Source: Streptomyces cellulosae
Lineage (GTDB): Bacteria > Actinomycetota > Actinomycetes > Streptomycetales > Streptomycetaceae
Length of the DNA: 49,856 nucleotides
Direction of reading: 5' to 3'
Assembly: GCF_000721105.1 (NCBI RefSeq)
Contig: NZ_JOEV01000051.1
Location: forward strand, 1-49,856
The position numbers were made by a program, and so were the translations under genes. The notes under the pieces were generated by a model, which ran no database searches, was not told the DNA's origin, and worked only from the letters and a program-made list of their open reading frames with translations. The first letter of the stretch is position 1. Each line of letters starts with the position of its first letter. Shown here in pieces: positions 1 to 7,882 of this stretch.

Positions 1-2090
1 GCGGCGGTGGCGGTGGCGGGTGTCCGGGGGGTGGGCACGGGCCGGGGGGTCTGGGCGGTGGGCGAGGGAGCCGCGCTGTCGACGGAGTCCGGGTCCCGCA
101 CCGTGTCCTCACCGGACTGCGGTTCCGCCGTGGACGCCGTGTCCTGCGGGGACTCCACGGCCGCCGCCTCCGGCACCACCACCTCGTGCGGGATCAGCAC
201 GATCGCCGTGGTGCCGCCGTACGGCGAGGAGCGCAGGGTGACCGTGATGCCGTGCCGCCGGGCGAGCCGGGAGATCACGAACATGCCGAGCCGCAGGTCG
301 TCGGCGAGCGCCACCACGTCGAACTGCGGCGGGTCGGCCAACTGGGCGTTGAGCAAGGCGTAGTCCTCCTCGGACAGGCCGAGCCCCCGGTCCTCGACCT
401 CGACGGCCAGACCCTTGGCCACCATCGCGGCACGCACCCCGACGGGGCTCGGCGCGGGGGAGTAGGCGGTGGCGTTGTCGATCAGCTCGGCCAGCAGGTG
501 GATCACGTCCGCGACCGCGGGCGGCGCCAGGTACACCTCCTCGTCGGTGTGCACCTCCACCCGCTGGTACTGGGCGACCTCGCCGATCGCGCTGCGCAGG
601 ATGTCGATCAGCGCGACCGGTTCGGTCCAGCTGCGCCGCGGCTGCTCACCGCTGATGATGACGAGGTTCTCCTCGTAGCGGCGCAACTGGCTGGCCGTGG
701 AGTCCAGTTCGTACAGGCCCTTGAGGACGTCCGGGTCCTGGTGCTCGCGCTCCAGCGCGTCCAGCTGGCTGAGCTGGAGGTTGACCAGGTTCTGGCTCTG
801 CCGGGCGATGCCGAGGATCACCTTCTGGAAACCGCGCCGGGTGTCGGCGAGTTCCACGGTGGTCACCACGGCCGTGCGCTGCGCGGTGTTGAACGCCTGG
901 GCGACCTGGCCGAGTTCGTCGGAGCCGTAGTCCAGCGGGGGCGCCGCCAGGTCCACGTCGACCTTCTCGCCCCGCTCCAGCCGGCGCACCACGTCGGGCA
1001 GCCGGTCCTCGGCCAGCCCCAGGGTGGCCTCCCGCAGGCCGCGCAGCCGCCGGGACAGGGAACGGGTGATCCGCCAGGACATGCCCACGCACAGCAGCAG
1101 CGCGACGAGTCCGCCGGCGCTCAGCGAGGCGGCCGTCAACAGGAGCCGGTCCGCCTTGTCGGCGCTGCGGCCGAGCAGCCCCGAGGTCTGCTGCCGGATC
1201 AGGTCGCCGTACCGGTCGGAGACCGTCTTCAGGGCTGCGGCCCACTGCTGCCCCGCACCGGGCAGGGCGACCCGGCGGGCGCCGCCCGACGGCTGGGCCG
1301 CGAGCACCCGGTCCTCGATGCTCTGCACGGTCTGCCACTGGGGGCTCTGCAGGATCCGCTCGGTCTGTGTCTTCGCGCTGCCGCGCAGCGCCGGCACGAT
1401 CTGGTCCCGGACGATCCAGCGCCGGGTGCTGACCAGGTGGCCGAAGTCGGTCCACGCCTTCTCGTCGAGGTGCCCGGACGGCCAGGCGAGGGTGAGCCGG
1501 GCGTCCTCCTGGGAGACCAGCTCCGCCGCGTGCTCCAGGGCGACCAGCGGGCCGGCCTGCGAGGTGAGGTCGCCGTCGTCGACCTGGGAGAGCTCCTGGA
1601 AGGCGTGGATCTGGTCGTCGATGATCGACGTGTACTGGTCCAGTGCCTGCTCGGCCGTGATGTCGGTGGGATCGTCCACCTGGCTGCGGTAGTACTCCAG
1701 GCTGCCCACCGACCCGACGACCGAGTACAGCCGGTCGGCCACGCGGGCGGGAGCCTTCCGGATGGCCTCGGACCGGCCGACGAGCTTCGCGACCGCCTTG
1801 TCCGTCTCCCGGCGCGCCCGGTCCAGGGCGGCCCGCGAGCCGGGCCGCCCGGCCAGCCAGGCGGCCGACAGCCCGCGTTCCTGCTGGAGCGCGAGCGTGG
1901 CCTCGGTGCCCATCGCGCCGGTCGACCGGCTCAGCTCCGTCTGCGAGCGCAGCCGGAGGCCCTCGGAGAACATCTGCGTCGTCGTGACACCCCACAGGGC
2001 GGCGAGGGTGACGCTCGGCACCAGGGCGAGGAGAATCAGGGAGAGCCGGATGGAGCCGAGGCGGCGCCGGGAACCTGTCCGTCTAGACAT
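1..2090 (-). CDS. Nitrate/nitrite-sensing-type sensor histidine kinase (C-terminus cut by window edge)
   Basis: Membrane sensor kinase, read on the minus strand from an ATG at 2090 and open to the window edge, so the end is missing. A first membrane segment near residues 15-37 is followed by an extracytoplasmic all-helical domain with the QQERGLSAAW signature of the NIT (nitrate- and nitrite-sensing) family. A second membrane segment lies near 315-335, then HAMP-like linker, a dimerisation region without a canonical HELRTP box, and an ATPase domain with an N box (ELIDNATAYSP) and G1 box (EDRGLGLSEED). The missing H-box is usual for this actinobacterial group, whose phosphoryl acceptor is unclear. 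The tail seen here is Ser/Pro/Thr-rich. The binding lipoprotein gene lies 157 bp upstream on the same strand, which suggests the two sense a ligand together. The family call is secure; the ligand is unknown. Confidence 0.85.
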   Translation of the reverse strand, partial: MSRRTGSRRRLGSIRLSLILLALVPSVTLAALWGVTTTQMFSEGLRLRSQTELSRSTGAMGTEATLALQQERGLSAAWLAGRPGSRAALDRARRETDKAVAKLVGRSEAIRKAPARVADRLYSVVGSVGSLEYYRSQVDDPTDITAEQALDQYTSIIDDQIHAFQELSQVDDGDLTSQAGPLVALEHAAELVSQEDARLTLAWPSGHLDEKAWTDFGHLVSTRRWIVRDQIVPALRGSAKTQTERILQSPQWQTVQSIEDRVLAAQPSGGARRVALPGAGQQWAAALKTVSDRYGDLIRQQTSGLLGRSADKADRLLLTAASLSAGGLVALLLCVGMSWRITRSLSRRLRGLREATLGLAEDRLPDVVRRLERGEKVDVDLAAPPLDYGSDELGQVAQAFNTAQRTAVVTTVELADTRRGFQKVILGIARQSQNLVNLQLSQLDALEREHQDPDVLKGLYELDSTASQLRRYEENLVIISGEQPRRSWTEPVALIDILRSAIGEVAQYQRVEVHTDEEVYLAPPAVADVIHLLAELIDNATAYSPAPSPVGVRAAMVAKGLAVEVEDRGLGLSEEDYALLNAQLADPPQFDVVALADDLRLGMFVISRLARRHGITVTLRSSPYGGTTAIVLIPHEVVVPEAAAVESPQDTASTAEPQSGEDTVRDPDSVDSAAPSPTAQTPRPVPTPRTPATATA

Positions 2091-2137
2091 GGTCTTCCTT
2101 GGGCGATCAGCGGGGAGAGGGCGAGCGGGGGAGTGCG

Positions 2138-2204
2138 GTCGGGTGGGCCGTGTCGGTCAGGCCCGTCGGGTGGGCCGTGTCGGTCAGGCCCGTCGGGTGG
2201 GTCG
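2138..2204. repeat. 27-bp tandem repeat between binding lipoprotein and sensor kinase
   Basis: Two perfect adjacent copies of a 27-bp unit (2138-2164 and 2165-2191; core GTCGGGTGGGCCGTGTCGG) are followed by a partial third copy. The array fills the gap between the lipoprotein stop and the kinase start. It could only affect mRNA structure between the two genes; no function is evident. Confidence 0.85.
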
Positions 2205-2247
2205 GTCGGGTCGGTCGAGGTGGGCGCCGGCGTCGGCGGCCGGCCGG

Positions 2248-3261
2248 TCAGCGGGTTCCGGCGGCGGCGAACCGGGCGACCGCGGCGACGTTCGCCTTCG
2301 TGACGAACGCGGGCCCGGTGAGCACGGGAGCCACTCCGCCGCCGCTGAAGTTGCCGTTGGTCCGGTACAGCCACAGCGCGTCCACGGCGAGGTAACCCTG
2401 CAGATACGGCTGCTGGTCCACCGCGAACTGCACGTCCCCGTCGCGGACCGCCGTGACCAGGTCCTTGTCGAGGTCGAAGGTGGCCACCTTGGCCTTGCTG
2501 CCCGCCGCCTTCACCGCCTTGACCGCGGTGTCCGCGAACTGGGCGCCCAGCGTCACGACTTCGTCGATCGTGGGGTCCTGCTGCAACTGGGCCGTGACGG
2601 CGGCGTCCACGCCGTTCAGGTCGGTGCCCTCGACGTAGAGCATCTCGGTCTGCCCCGCGAAGGTCTTCTTCACGCCGGCGCAGCGCGCCTCCAGGGCGAC
2701 GTTGCCCCGTTCGTGGATCACGCACAGGGCGTGCTTGGCCTTGAGGGCGTCCAGTTTGTCGCCGACCGCCCGGCCCGCGAGACTCTCGTCCTGGCCGAAG
2801 TACTCCAGCAGCCCCTGCGAACGCCAGGCGTCGATACCGGAGTTGAAACCGACCACGGGGATGCCGGCCGCCTTCGCCTCGGCGACCGGGCCCTTCATCG
2901 CCTGCGGCTTGGCCAGTGTCACCGCGATGCCGTCGACCTTGTCCCCGACCGCGTCACGCACCAGCTGGGCCTGCTTGGCCGGGTCGGAGTCGTTCGCGTA
3001 CGTCAGCGCGACGCCGTCCTTGGCGGCCGCCGCGCGGGCGCCCTGCCGCACCCGGTCCCAGAAGACGTCCCCCTGCCCGCCGTGGGTGATCAGGGCGACC
3101 CTGATCCGGCCGGTGGCCGCGCTCCCCGCCGCGTCGGCGTCCGCGTCGAGCCGGGCGCCGCCGGATCCGGAGCAGCCGGCGAGGAGCAGACACAGCGCGG
3201 CGGTCAGGGCGGCGGCGCCGACGGATCCGGAGGAGGCCTGAGGTGGAGGAGGAGTGTTCAT
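2248..3261 (-). CDS. Periplasmic-type sugar-binding lipoprotein (RbsB-like)
   Basis: Exported solute-binding protein of 337 residues. A hydrophobic signal segment ends in the lipobox LLAGC, so Cys30 should be lipidated and the mature protein tethered outside the membrane. The body follows the LacI/RbsB type-I binding fold: an early VALITHGGQGDVFWDRV strand-helix, a hinge region with PVVGFNSGIDAW, then IDEVVTLGAQFADTAVKA and a late TNGNFSGGGVAPVLTG segment. Such proteins bind sugars or small ligands for ABC importers or for sensors. No permease or ATPase gene is adjacent; the next gene downstream is a sensor kinase, so a ligand-presenting role for that kinase is a fair inference. The ATG at 3261 leaves a 33-residue N-terminal region with Pro-rich start typical of Streptomyces lipoproteins. 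Confidence 0.85.
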   Translation of the reverse strand: MNTPPPPQASSGSVGAAALTAALCLLLAGCSGSGGARLDADADAAGSAATGRIRVALITHGGQGDVFWDRVRQGARAAAAKDGVALTYANDSDPAKQAQLVRDAVGDKVDGIAVTLAKPQAMKGPVAEAKAAGIPVVGFNSGIDAWRSQGLLEYFGQDESLAGRAVGDKLDALKAKHALCVIHERGNVALEARCAGVKKTFAGQTEMLYVEGTDLNGVDAAVTAQLQQDPTIDEVVTLGAQFADTAVKAVKAAGSKAKVATFDLDKDLVTAVRDGDVQFAVDQQPYLQGYLAVDALWLYRTNGNFSGGGVAPVLTGPAFVTKANVAAVARFAAAGTR

Positions 3262-3349
3262 GGAGCGGGCACCTCGCTGTGCGGCCGAGCAAGCGGAACA
3301 CGAATGTGCGGTCCAAGCGCGGACGGTGCGCCGACCGGTTGAACCGTCA

Positions 3350-3364
3350 TTGGCTTGGAGCCAA
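3350..3364. promoter_or_regulatory. Candidate operator, perfect inverted repeat
   Basis: TTGGCT-TGG-AGCCAA is a perfect 6-bp inverted repeat with a 3-bp centre, about 90 bp upstream of the binding lipoprotein start. Its position fits an operator for that gene. No regulator gene is adjacent. Confidence 0.35.
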
Positions 3365-3529
3365 CCGTGTGTGACCGCCGGTAGTCAAGTGATCGGCTGC
3401 TCGCACTGAGTTGTCGGTGCCGCATTGTGATGATCTTTCGCCAGCGGGAGGACCGAGGGCGGGGAGCGGCGGGGCGGCGGGTGACGGGAGGGGCGGCGGG
3501 CCCGCTCGACCGGCATGCGCAACCCGCCT

Positions 3530-3640
3530 CCCGGCCGCGTCGGGCTGGGCGCACCTCGACTCTCCGCCGCGTCAGCCGGGCGCACCCCGTCTCTCCGCCG
3601 CGTCAGCCGGGCGCGCCCCGTCTCCCCGCCGTGTCAGGGG
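3530..3640. repeat. Degenerate 29-31 bp tandem repeat in a gene-poor stretch
   Basis: About four imperfect copies of a GC-rich unit (core TCTCCGCCGCGTCAGCCGGG) run through this stretch; two central copies begin at 3561 and 3592. The open frames across it are repeat translations. From 3262 to 3691 I see only this array, the small inverted repeat at 3350 and presumably the lipoprotein promoter; no convincing gene. Confidence 0.6.
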
Positions 3641-3691
3641 ATGCGCAACCAGTCTCCCCGGCGGGTCACGGCCGACAGCCCCCTCCCTGCG

Positions 3692-3918
3692 TCACGGCTT
3701 GCGCGCCACCGCCCCGTACATCGCGAGTTCCTCGTCCCGGACCACCTCGGGGCCCGTGCCGTCCGGATGCCACCTGTGAACCTGGACGATGCCCGGCTCT
3801 ACGAGTTCCAGGCCCGTGAAGAACTCCTCGGCCTACGGCCTCGGTGGAGGTACGCAGCCGCATCGGCACGCCCCGGGCCGCGTACTCGCGGGCCATCCCC
3901 CTCCCCTCCGATGGCACG
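3692..3918 (-). pseudogene. C-terminal remnant of a DUF574-type SAM-dependent methyltransferase, frameshifted
   Basis: Read on the minus strand, one frame gives MAREYAARGVPMRLRTSTEA and a shifted frame continues AEEFFTGLELVEPGIVQVH, then VVRDEELAMYGAVARKP and a stop at 3692. Joined across a one-base frame change near 3840, this matches the last roughly 75 residues of the actinobacterial S-adenosyl-methyltransferase family (DUF574), whose tail typically reads GLELVEPG...MYGAVARKP. The Rossmann domain carrying the SAM site is absent, and the DNA upstream is the promoter side of the arsR gene. It is a dead gene fragment, probably left by a rearrangement. Confidence 0.7.
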
Positions 3919-4036
3919 TCGCCGCTGATCGCGGCGGGGGCCCGGCCACCTACACTGGACCGGCCCCACGGCTTTCCCCGGGACGCGGCGGGCGTGACTT
4001 CCTTCCCGGGGACCGGCGGACAGGAGGACGCGAACC

Positions 4037-4381
4037 ATGACGGCGGCCGGCCACGGCTTCGACGACCCCTCCGACGACGTGCTCACGCAGGCGGCCGCTG
4101 CCTTCGGGCTGCTCGCCTCGCCCGCCCGGCTGCACATCGTGTGGGCGCTCGCCCAGGGCGAGAGCGACGTGAGCGGGCTCGCGGAGCGGGTCGGCGGTGC
4201 CCTGCCGGCGGTCAGCCAGCACCTCACCAAGTTGAAGCTGGCCGGCCTGGTCCGCTCCCGCCGCGAGGGGCGCCGCCAGGTGTACTTCGTCGACGACCCC
4301 GACGTCGTCGACGTGGTACGGCTCATGGTGGGCCGGCTCTCCGACCGCGCCGCCCCGGCCCGCCGCCTGCGCGGCCTGTGA
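4037..4381 (+). CDS. ArsR/SmtB-family transcriptional regulator
   Basis: Small winged-helix repressor of 114 residues. The order is typical: helices around LLASPARLHIVWAL, the recognition segment VGGALPAVSQHLTKLKLAGLV, the wing RREGRRQVYFV, and a C-terminal helix with DPDVVDVVRLMVGRLSDR. ArsR proteins of this kind release DNA on binding metal. No CxC motif is present, so a metal site would have to use the C-terminal Asp/His-rich helix. The P-type ATPase gene starts 13 bp after the stop, which makes a two-gene operon and implies control of that transporter by its ion. A possible promoter lies in 3930-4030, within the end of the methyltransferase remnant's upstream DNA. Confidence 0.88.
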   Translation: MTAAGHGFDDPSDDVLTQAAAAFGLLASPARLHIVWALAQGESDVSGLAERVGGALPAVSQHLTKLKLAGLVRSRREGRRQVYFVDDPDVVDVVRLMVGRLSDRAAPARRLRGL

Positions 4382-4394
4382 ACCGGCCGCCTCC

Positions 4395-7073
4395 ATGCTC
4401 TCCGAGCACGCCGCCGAGGACACCTCCCTGCAGGCGCTGCGACGACTGGACACCGGCCCGCGCGGACTGAGCGACGCCGAGGCCCAGAGCAGGCTCGCCC
4501 AGTTCGGCGAGAACACGCTCCCCGAACTCCGTACGACCTCCTGGCCCCGCAGGTTCGTGCGCACTGTGCGCGACCCCTTCACCGCCGTACTGCTCTGCCT
4601 CGGTCTGGTCTCGGCCGCCGTCGCCTCCTGGGGCAACGCCACGGTGATCCTCGCGCTGGTCGGGGTCAGTTGCGTGCTGCGGGCGAGCGGGGAGCACCGC
4701 GCCGACCGCTCCATGGCCGCGCTGCGCGCCCTGGTCTCCGGTACGGCCACGGTCCTGCGACGCGGGACGGACGACTCATCCGTCCCCTCGGCGCGGGAGA
4801 CACCGGTCGCCGAACTGGTCCCGGGCGATGTGGTCCGCCTCGGTCCGGGGGACCTGGTCCCCGCGGACGTACGACTGCTGCGGTCCCGTGGGCTGACCGT
4901 GCACCAGGCGGCACTGACGGGGGAGTCGGCACCGGTGGCGAAAGCCGCGAGTGACGGCATCCCGCGGGACGGGTCCCCGGGGGCCGACGCCGACGATGCC
5001 GCCACCGGCGGTCCTTTCGCGGCGCCGCACCTGTGTTTCCAGGGCAGCGGGGTCGTCACGGGCAGTGCCACCGCCGTCGTCCTCACCACGGGAGCGCGGA
5101 CCCGGCTGGCCGCCGCGCACGGCGGGGCGCCGGAGCGGCGGTCGGCGAGCGCCTTCGACCGGTCCGTGCGCGGCATCTCCCGGGTGCTGATCCGTTTCAT
5201 GCTGCTGACCCCGCCGCTCGTCCTGATGGCCAACGCGGCCCTGCGCGGCCGGGGCCTGGAGACGCTGCCGTTCGCCGTCGCGGTGGCCGTCGGGCTCACC
5301 CCCGAGATGCTCCCGGTGATCGTCACGACCTGCCTGGCACGCGGGGCCTCACTGCTCGCCCGAACCCACGGTGTGATCGTCAAACGGCTGCCCGCGCTGC
5401 ACGACCTGGGCGCCGTCGACGTGCTCTGCGTCGACAAGACCGGCACCCTCACGCAGGACCGGCCGGTCGTCGAACGGTCCCTCGACCCGGCCGGCCAGGA
5501 CGACCCCGACGTGCTGCGCTGGGCCGCCGTCAATGCCTGGTGGACCCTCCAGCTGGCCGAGCTGCCCGCCCCGGACGCCCTCGACGAGGCCCTGCTGGAC
5601 GCGGCCGGCCCGGTCGGCGAGGAGGAGGACGGCGTGGCCGCCGTGCCCTTCGACCCGCAGCGCCGGCTGGCGAGCGCGGTCGTCCAGGGCCGCCTCGGCA
5701 GGCACACGCTGGTCGTCAAGGGCGCCGTGGACGACGTACTGGAACGCTGTGCGCTCGACCCCGCCGAACGGGACCGGCTGCGCGCACTGGCCGCCCACCA
5801 CGCGGGGGCCGGGCTGCGGCTGCTGGCCGTGGCCACGGCCGACCGCCCCGCCCGTATCCGCGCCTACACGGCCGCCGACGAAAGCGGCCTGACCCTCCGC
5901 GGCTTCGTCGCCTTCCGGGACGCCCTCACCCCGACCGCCCCCGAAGCCCTGCGCCGGCTCACCGCCCTCGGCATCACCCTCACGGTCCTCACCGGCGACC
6001 ACCCCGCCACGGCGGCCCGCGCCTGCCGGGACCTGGGGCTGGACGTGGGGGAGGCGCGGGTCGCGGGGGAGTTGGGGGCGCAGGACTCCGTTGTCGGCGG
6101 CGGCCATGCGGCCGTTGTGGCGGGTGCCTGCCGGGGCCTGGGTGTGGGGGCGATACCGGTCGCGGGGGAGCGGGGTGCGGAGGAGTCCGGTGTAGGCGGC
6201 GGGGGCGGTCGTATCACCGTCGTCGCCCGCTGCACCCCCGCCGACAAGGCGCGTTTCGTCGCCGGGCTGCGGGCCGACGGGCATACCGTCGGGTTTCTCG
6301 GTGACGGAGTCAACGACGTGCCCGCGCTGCGTGCCGCGGACGTCGGGATCGCGCTCCGGGGTGCCGTGGACGCGGCCCGGGAGGCCGCCGACGTCGTGCT
6401 GGCCGACAAGGGGCTCGCGGCGATCGGGCACGCGGTCACCGCCGGGCGGCACAGCAGCGCCAACATCGCCTCGTATCTGCGCGTCACGCTCTCCTCGAAC
6501 CTCGGCAACGTCCTCGCGATGCTCGCCGCCGGGCTGCTGCTGCCCTTCCTGCCGATGCTCCCGGCCCAGGTCCTCGTCCAGAACCTGTGCTTCGACACGG
6601 CCCAGCTCGCCTTCGCGTACGACCGGCCCGGCGCGGCGGCGCTGCGTGGCCCGGCCGTGCTGCGGCCACGTGCCTTCCTGCGGTTCATCACCGGCTTCGG
6701 CGCGCTGAACGCGGTCGCCGACCTCGCCACCTTCGCCGTCCTCGCGCTCGCCCTGCGGGGACCCGACGCGCTGGACGACCGTACGGTGTTCCACTCCGCC
6801 TGGTTCACCGAGAACCTGCTCACCCAGGCCCTGGTCATGCTGCTCCTGCGCTCCGGGCGGGGCCCGGCGGAGGGGCGCCGGCGGGGCCCGGTCGAGTGGG
6901 CGGCGGCCCTGCTCGCCGTGGCCGGACTGCTGCTGCCGCCCAGTCCGCTGGGCGCCTCGCTCGGCATGACCGTCCTGCCACCGGCCTGGTACCTGCTGCT
7001 CGCCGCCGTCCTCGGCCTCTACGCCCTCGCGCTGCGCGCCGCCCGGGCCCGGCTCGACCGGGATCGGCCGTAG
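4395..7073 (+). CDS. mgtA: Magnesium-type (IIIB) P-type ATPase
   Basis: Integral membrane cation pump of 892 residues, a usual length for MgtA/MgtB. In order it shows a cytoplasmic N-terminal segment, first membrane pair near 50-90, actuator domain with TGES (ALTGESAPV), the TPEMLPVIV membrane motif, the phosphorylation motif DKTGTLTQD, the nucleotide domain, TGDHPATAA, the hinge GDGVNDVPALRAADVG, and six C-terminal membrane segments. The family imports Mg2+ (or Ni2+) at the expense of ATP. It is co-transcribed with the arsR gene 13 bp upstream. One oddity: residues 543-605 in the P-domain hold an imperfect tandem duplication with Gly-rich ends where MgtA proteins normally have a compact linker before the KARFV segment. 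All catalytic motifs survive, so it is probably active. Confidence 0.85.
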   Translation: MLSEHAAEDTSLQALRRLDTGPRGLSDAEAQSRLAQFGENTLPELRTTSWPRRFVRTVRDPFTAVLLCLGLVSAAVASWGNATVILALVGVSCVLRASGEHRADRSMAALRALVSGTATVLRRGTDDSSVPSARETPVAELVPGDVVRLGPGDLVPADVRLLRSRGLTVHQAALTGESAPVAKAASDGIPRDGSPGADADDAATGGPFAAPHLCFQGSGVVTGSATAVVLTTGARTRLAAAHGGAPERRSASAFDRSVRGISRVLIRFMLLTPPLVLMANAALRGRGLETLPFAVAVAVGLTPEMLPVIVTTCLARGASLLARTHGVIVKRLPALHDLGAVDVLCVDKTGTLTQDRPVVERSLDPAGQDDPDVLRWAAVNAWWTLQLAELPAPDALDEALLDAAGPVGEEEDGVAAVPFDPQRRLASAVVQGRLGRHTLVVKGAVDDVLERCALDPAERDRLRALAAHHAGAGLRLLAVATADRPARIRAYTAADESGLTLRGFVAFRDALTPTAPEALRRLTALGITLTVLTGDHPATAARACRDLGLDVGEARVAGELGAQDSVVGGGHAAVVAGACRGLGVGAIPVAGERGAEESGVGGGGGRITVVARCTPADKARFVAGLRADGHTVGFLGDGVNDVPALRAADVGIALRGAVDAAREAADVVLADKGLAAIGHAVTAGRHSSANIASYLRVTLSSNLGNVLAMLAAGLLLPFLPMLPAQVLVQNLCFDTAQLAFAYDRPGAAALRGPAVLRPRAFLRFITGFGALNAVADLATFAVLALALRGPDALDDRTVFHSAWFTENLLTQALVMLLLRSGRGPAEGRRRGPVEWAAALLAVAGLLLPPSPLGASLGMTVLPPAWYLLLAAVLGLYALALRAARARLDRDRP
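6021..6210 (+). repeat. Internal imperfect duplication within the P-type ATPase gene
   Basis: Two stretches about 105 bp apart encode related peptides, starting ACRDLGLDVGEARVAGELGA (residue 543) and ACRGLGVGAIPVAGERGAEE (residue 578), each ending in a Gly run. The duplication keeps the frame and lies between the TGDHPATAA and GDGVND motifs. Confidence 0.65.
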
Positions 7074-7350
7074 GTCAGGTCGGAGCAGGGGTCGTCGTCC
7101 GCCGACCGGGCACTGTCGGCGACCTCCGAGGGCACGGCCGCCGGGACCGGCGAGGCGACGGCGCCCGGCGAGTCGGCGTACGACCGGCCGAGGACGACAC
7201 TGACGCCGGAGCGGGTCACGGGCTCGATCCCGGCTCCCGGGAAGGCGCGGGCGACGGTGTGTGCCTGGGACGCGAGGCCGGGGCCGTACTCGATCAGCGT
7301 GGTGGTGTGGTCCGGCGATGGCTGGTCACGGTCGTCGACGCCCTCTGTTC
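7019..7350 (-). pseudogene. C-terminal (LytR_C) remnant of a LytR-CpsA-Psr family protein
   Basis: On the minus strand the frame reads TTTLIEYGPGLASQAHTVAR, then AFPGAGIEPVTRSGVSVVLG and a short Ser/Asp-rich tail CSDLTYG. This is the LytR_C domain found at the end of Streptomyces LCP (LytR-CpsA-Psr) proteins, which attach polymers to peptidoglycan. The catalytic LCP domain is absent, and no start codon with a ribosome site precedes the fragment. The open frame overlaps the end of the convergent ATPase gene by about 55 bp. I regard it as a gene remnant; a small stand-alone LytR_C protein is a less likely alternative. Confidence 0.6.
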
Positions 7351-7382
7351 TCACCCGTTGTTCCCACCTGCGGGTTGTACAG

Positions 7383-7398
7383 TTGCGCAATGAAGCAA
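7383..7398. promoter_or_regulatory. Inverted repeat upstream of tatA
   Basis: TTGC-N8-GCAA, whose left half lies within the palindrome TTGCGCAA (7383-7390), sits about 40 bp before the tatA start. The placement would suit a MarR-like operator or a promoter-overlapping site. No promoter hexamers are clear. Confidence 0.3.
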
Positions 7399-7429
7399 CC
7401 ATTGGGCAAGGGAAAGTGAGGGGGCTGCC

Positions 7430-7705
7430 ATGCTCCGCAACGGACTGGAACCGTGGCACCTGCTGGTCGTGGCGATCGTGCTCATCGTGCTGTTCGGCTC
7501 GAAGAAACTGCCGGACACGGCCCGGTCCCTCGGCAGGTCGATGCGCATCCTCAAGAGTGAGGCGAAGGCGTTGAAGGACGAGAACGCGACGACGGACGTG
7601 GCGGGTGGCGTGACGTCGGGTGCGGCAGGCGGCGCGGTGGCGGACGCGGCGACCGGTGTGACGTCGAGCGCCGTCCCCGGGGAGCCGCCCGCCGCCGCGC
7701 GGTGA
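7430..7705 (+). CDS. tatA: TatA-type twin-arginine translocase subunit
   Basis: Protein of 91 residues with the TatA layout: a short periplasmic start, one membrane helix (HLLVVAIVLIVLFGSKKLPD), the conserved FGSKKLPD hinge, an amphipathic helix (ARSLGRSMRILKSEAKALKD) and a variable Ala/Gly/Val-rich tail. TatA oligomerises to form the pore through which the Tat system exports folded proteins. Streptomyces normally carry tatA and tatC together elsewhere, so this lone gene is probably a paralogue or a TatA/E-like accessory. A ribosome site (GTGAGGGGG) precedes the ATG. It is monocistronic, with a hairpin 33 bp downstream. Confidence 0.9.
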   Translation: MLRNGLEPWHLLVVAIVLIVLFGSKKLPDTARSLGRSMRILKSEAKALKDENATTDVAGGVTSGAAGGAVADAATGVTSSAVPGEPPAAAR

Positions 7706-7738
7706 GCCCGGCCGCCCTTGCGCGGCGAGTCCGGCCGG

Positions 7739-7766
7739 GGCCGCCCGATTCACTCACCGGGCGGCC
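7739..7766. terminator. tatA terminator hairpin
   Basis: GGCCGCCCG and CGGGCGGCC form a perfect 9-bp stem with a 10-nt loop, starting 33 bp after the tatA stop. There is no U-tract, as is usual in Streptomyces. Confidence 0.6.
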
Positions 7767-7801
7767 GGACCGGCGAACGGCGGACCGGAGGTCGGCGGGC
7801 C

Positions 7802-7877
7802 GAGATCCGGGCCGGAGAGCAGGGCCCGAGATCCGGGCCGGAGAGCAGGGCCCGAGATCCGGGCCGAGATCCGGACC
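7802..7877. repeat. 26-bp tandem repeat
   Basis: Two perfect 26-bp units (7802-7827 and 7828-7853; core GAGATCCGGGCCGGAGAGCA) are followed by two truncated copies starting at 7854 and 7866. The array lies between the tatA terminator and the end of the convergent DUF6114 gene. Confidence 0.85.
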
Positions 7878-7882
7878 GGACA

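Noticed and set aside
186..2303. Long plus-strand ORF opposite the sensor kinase
   Set aside because: It is the antisense shadow of a GC-rich gene; its translation is Arg/Gly/Pro-rich without motifs, while the minus strand shows a clear kinase.
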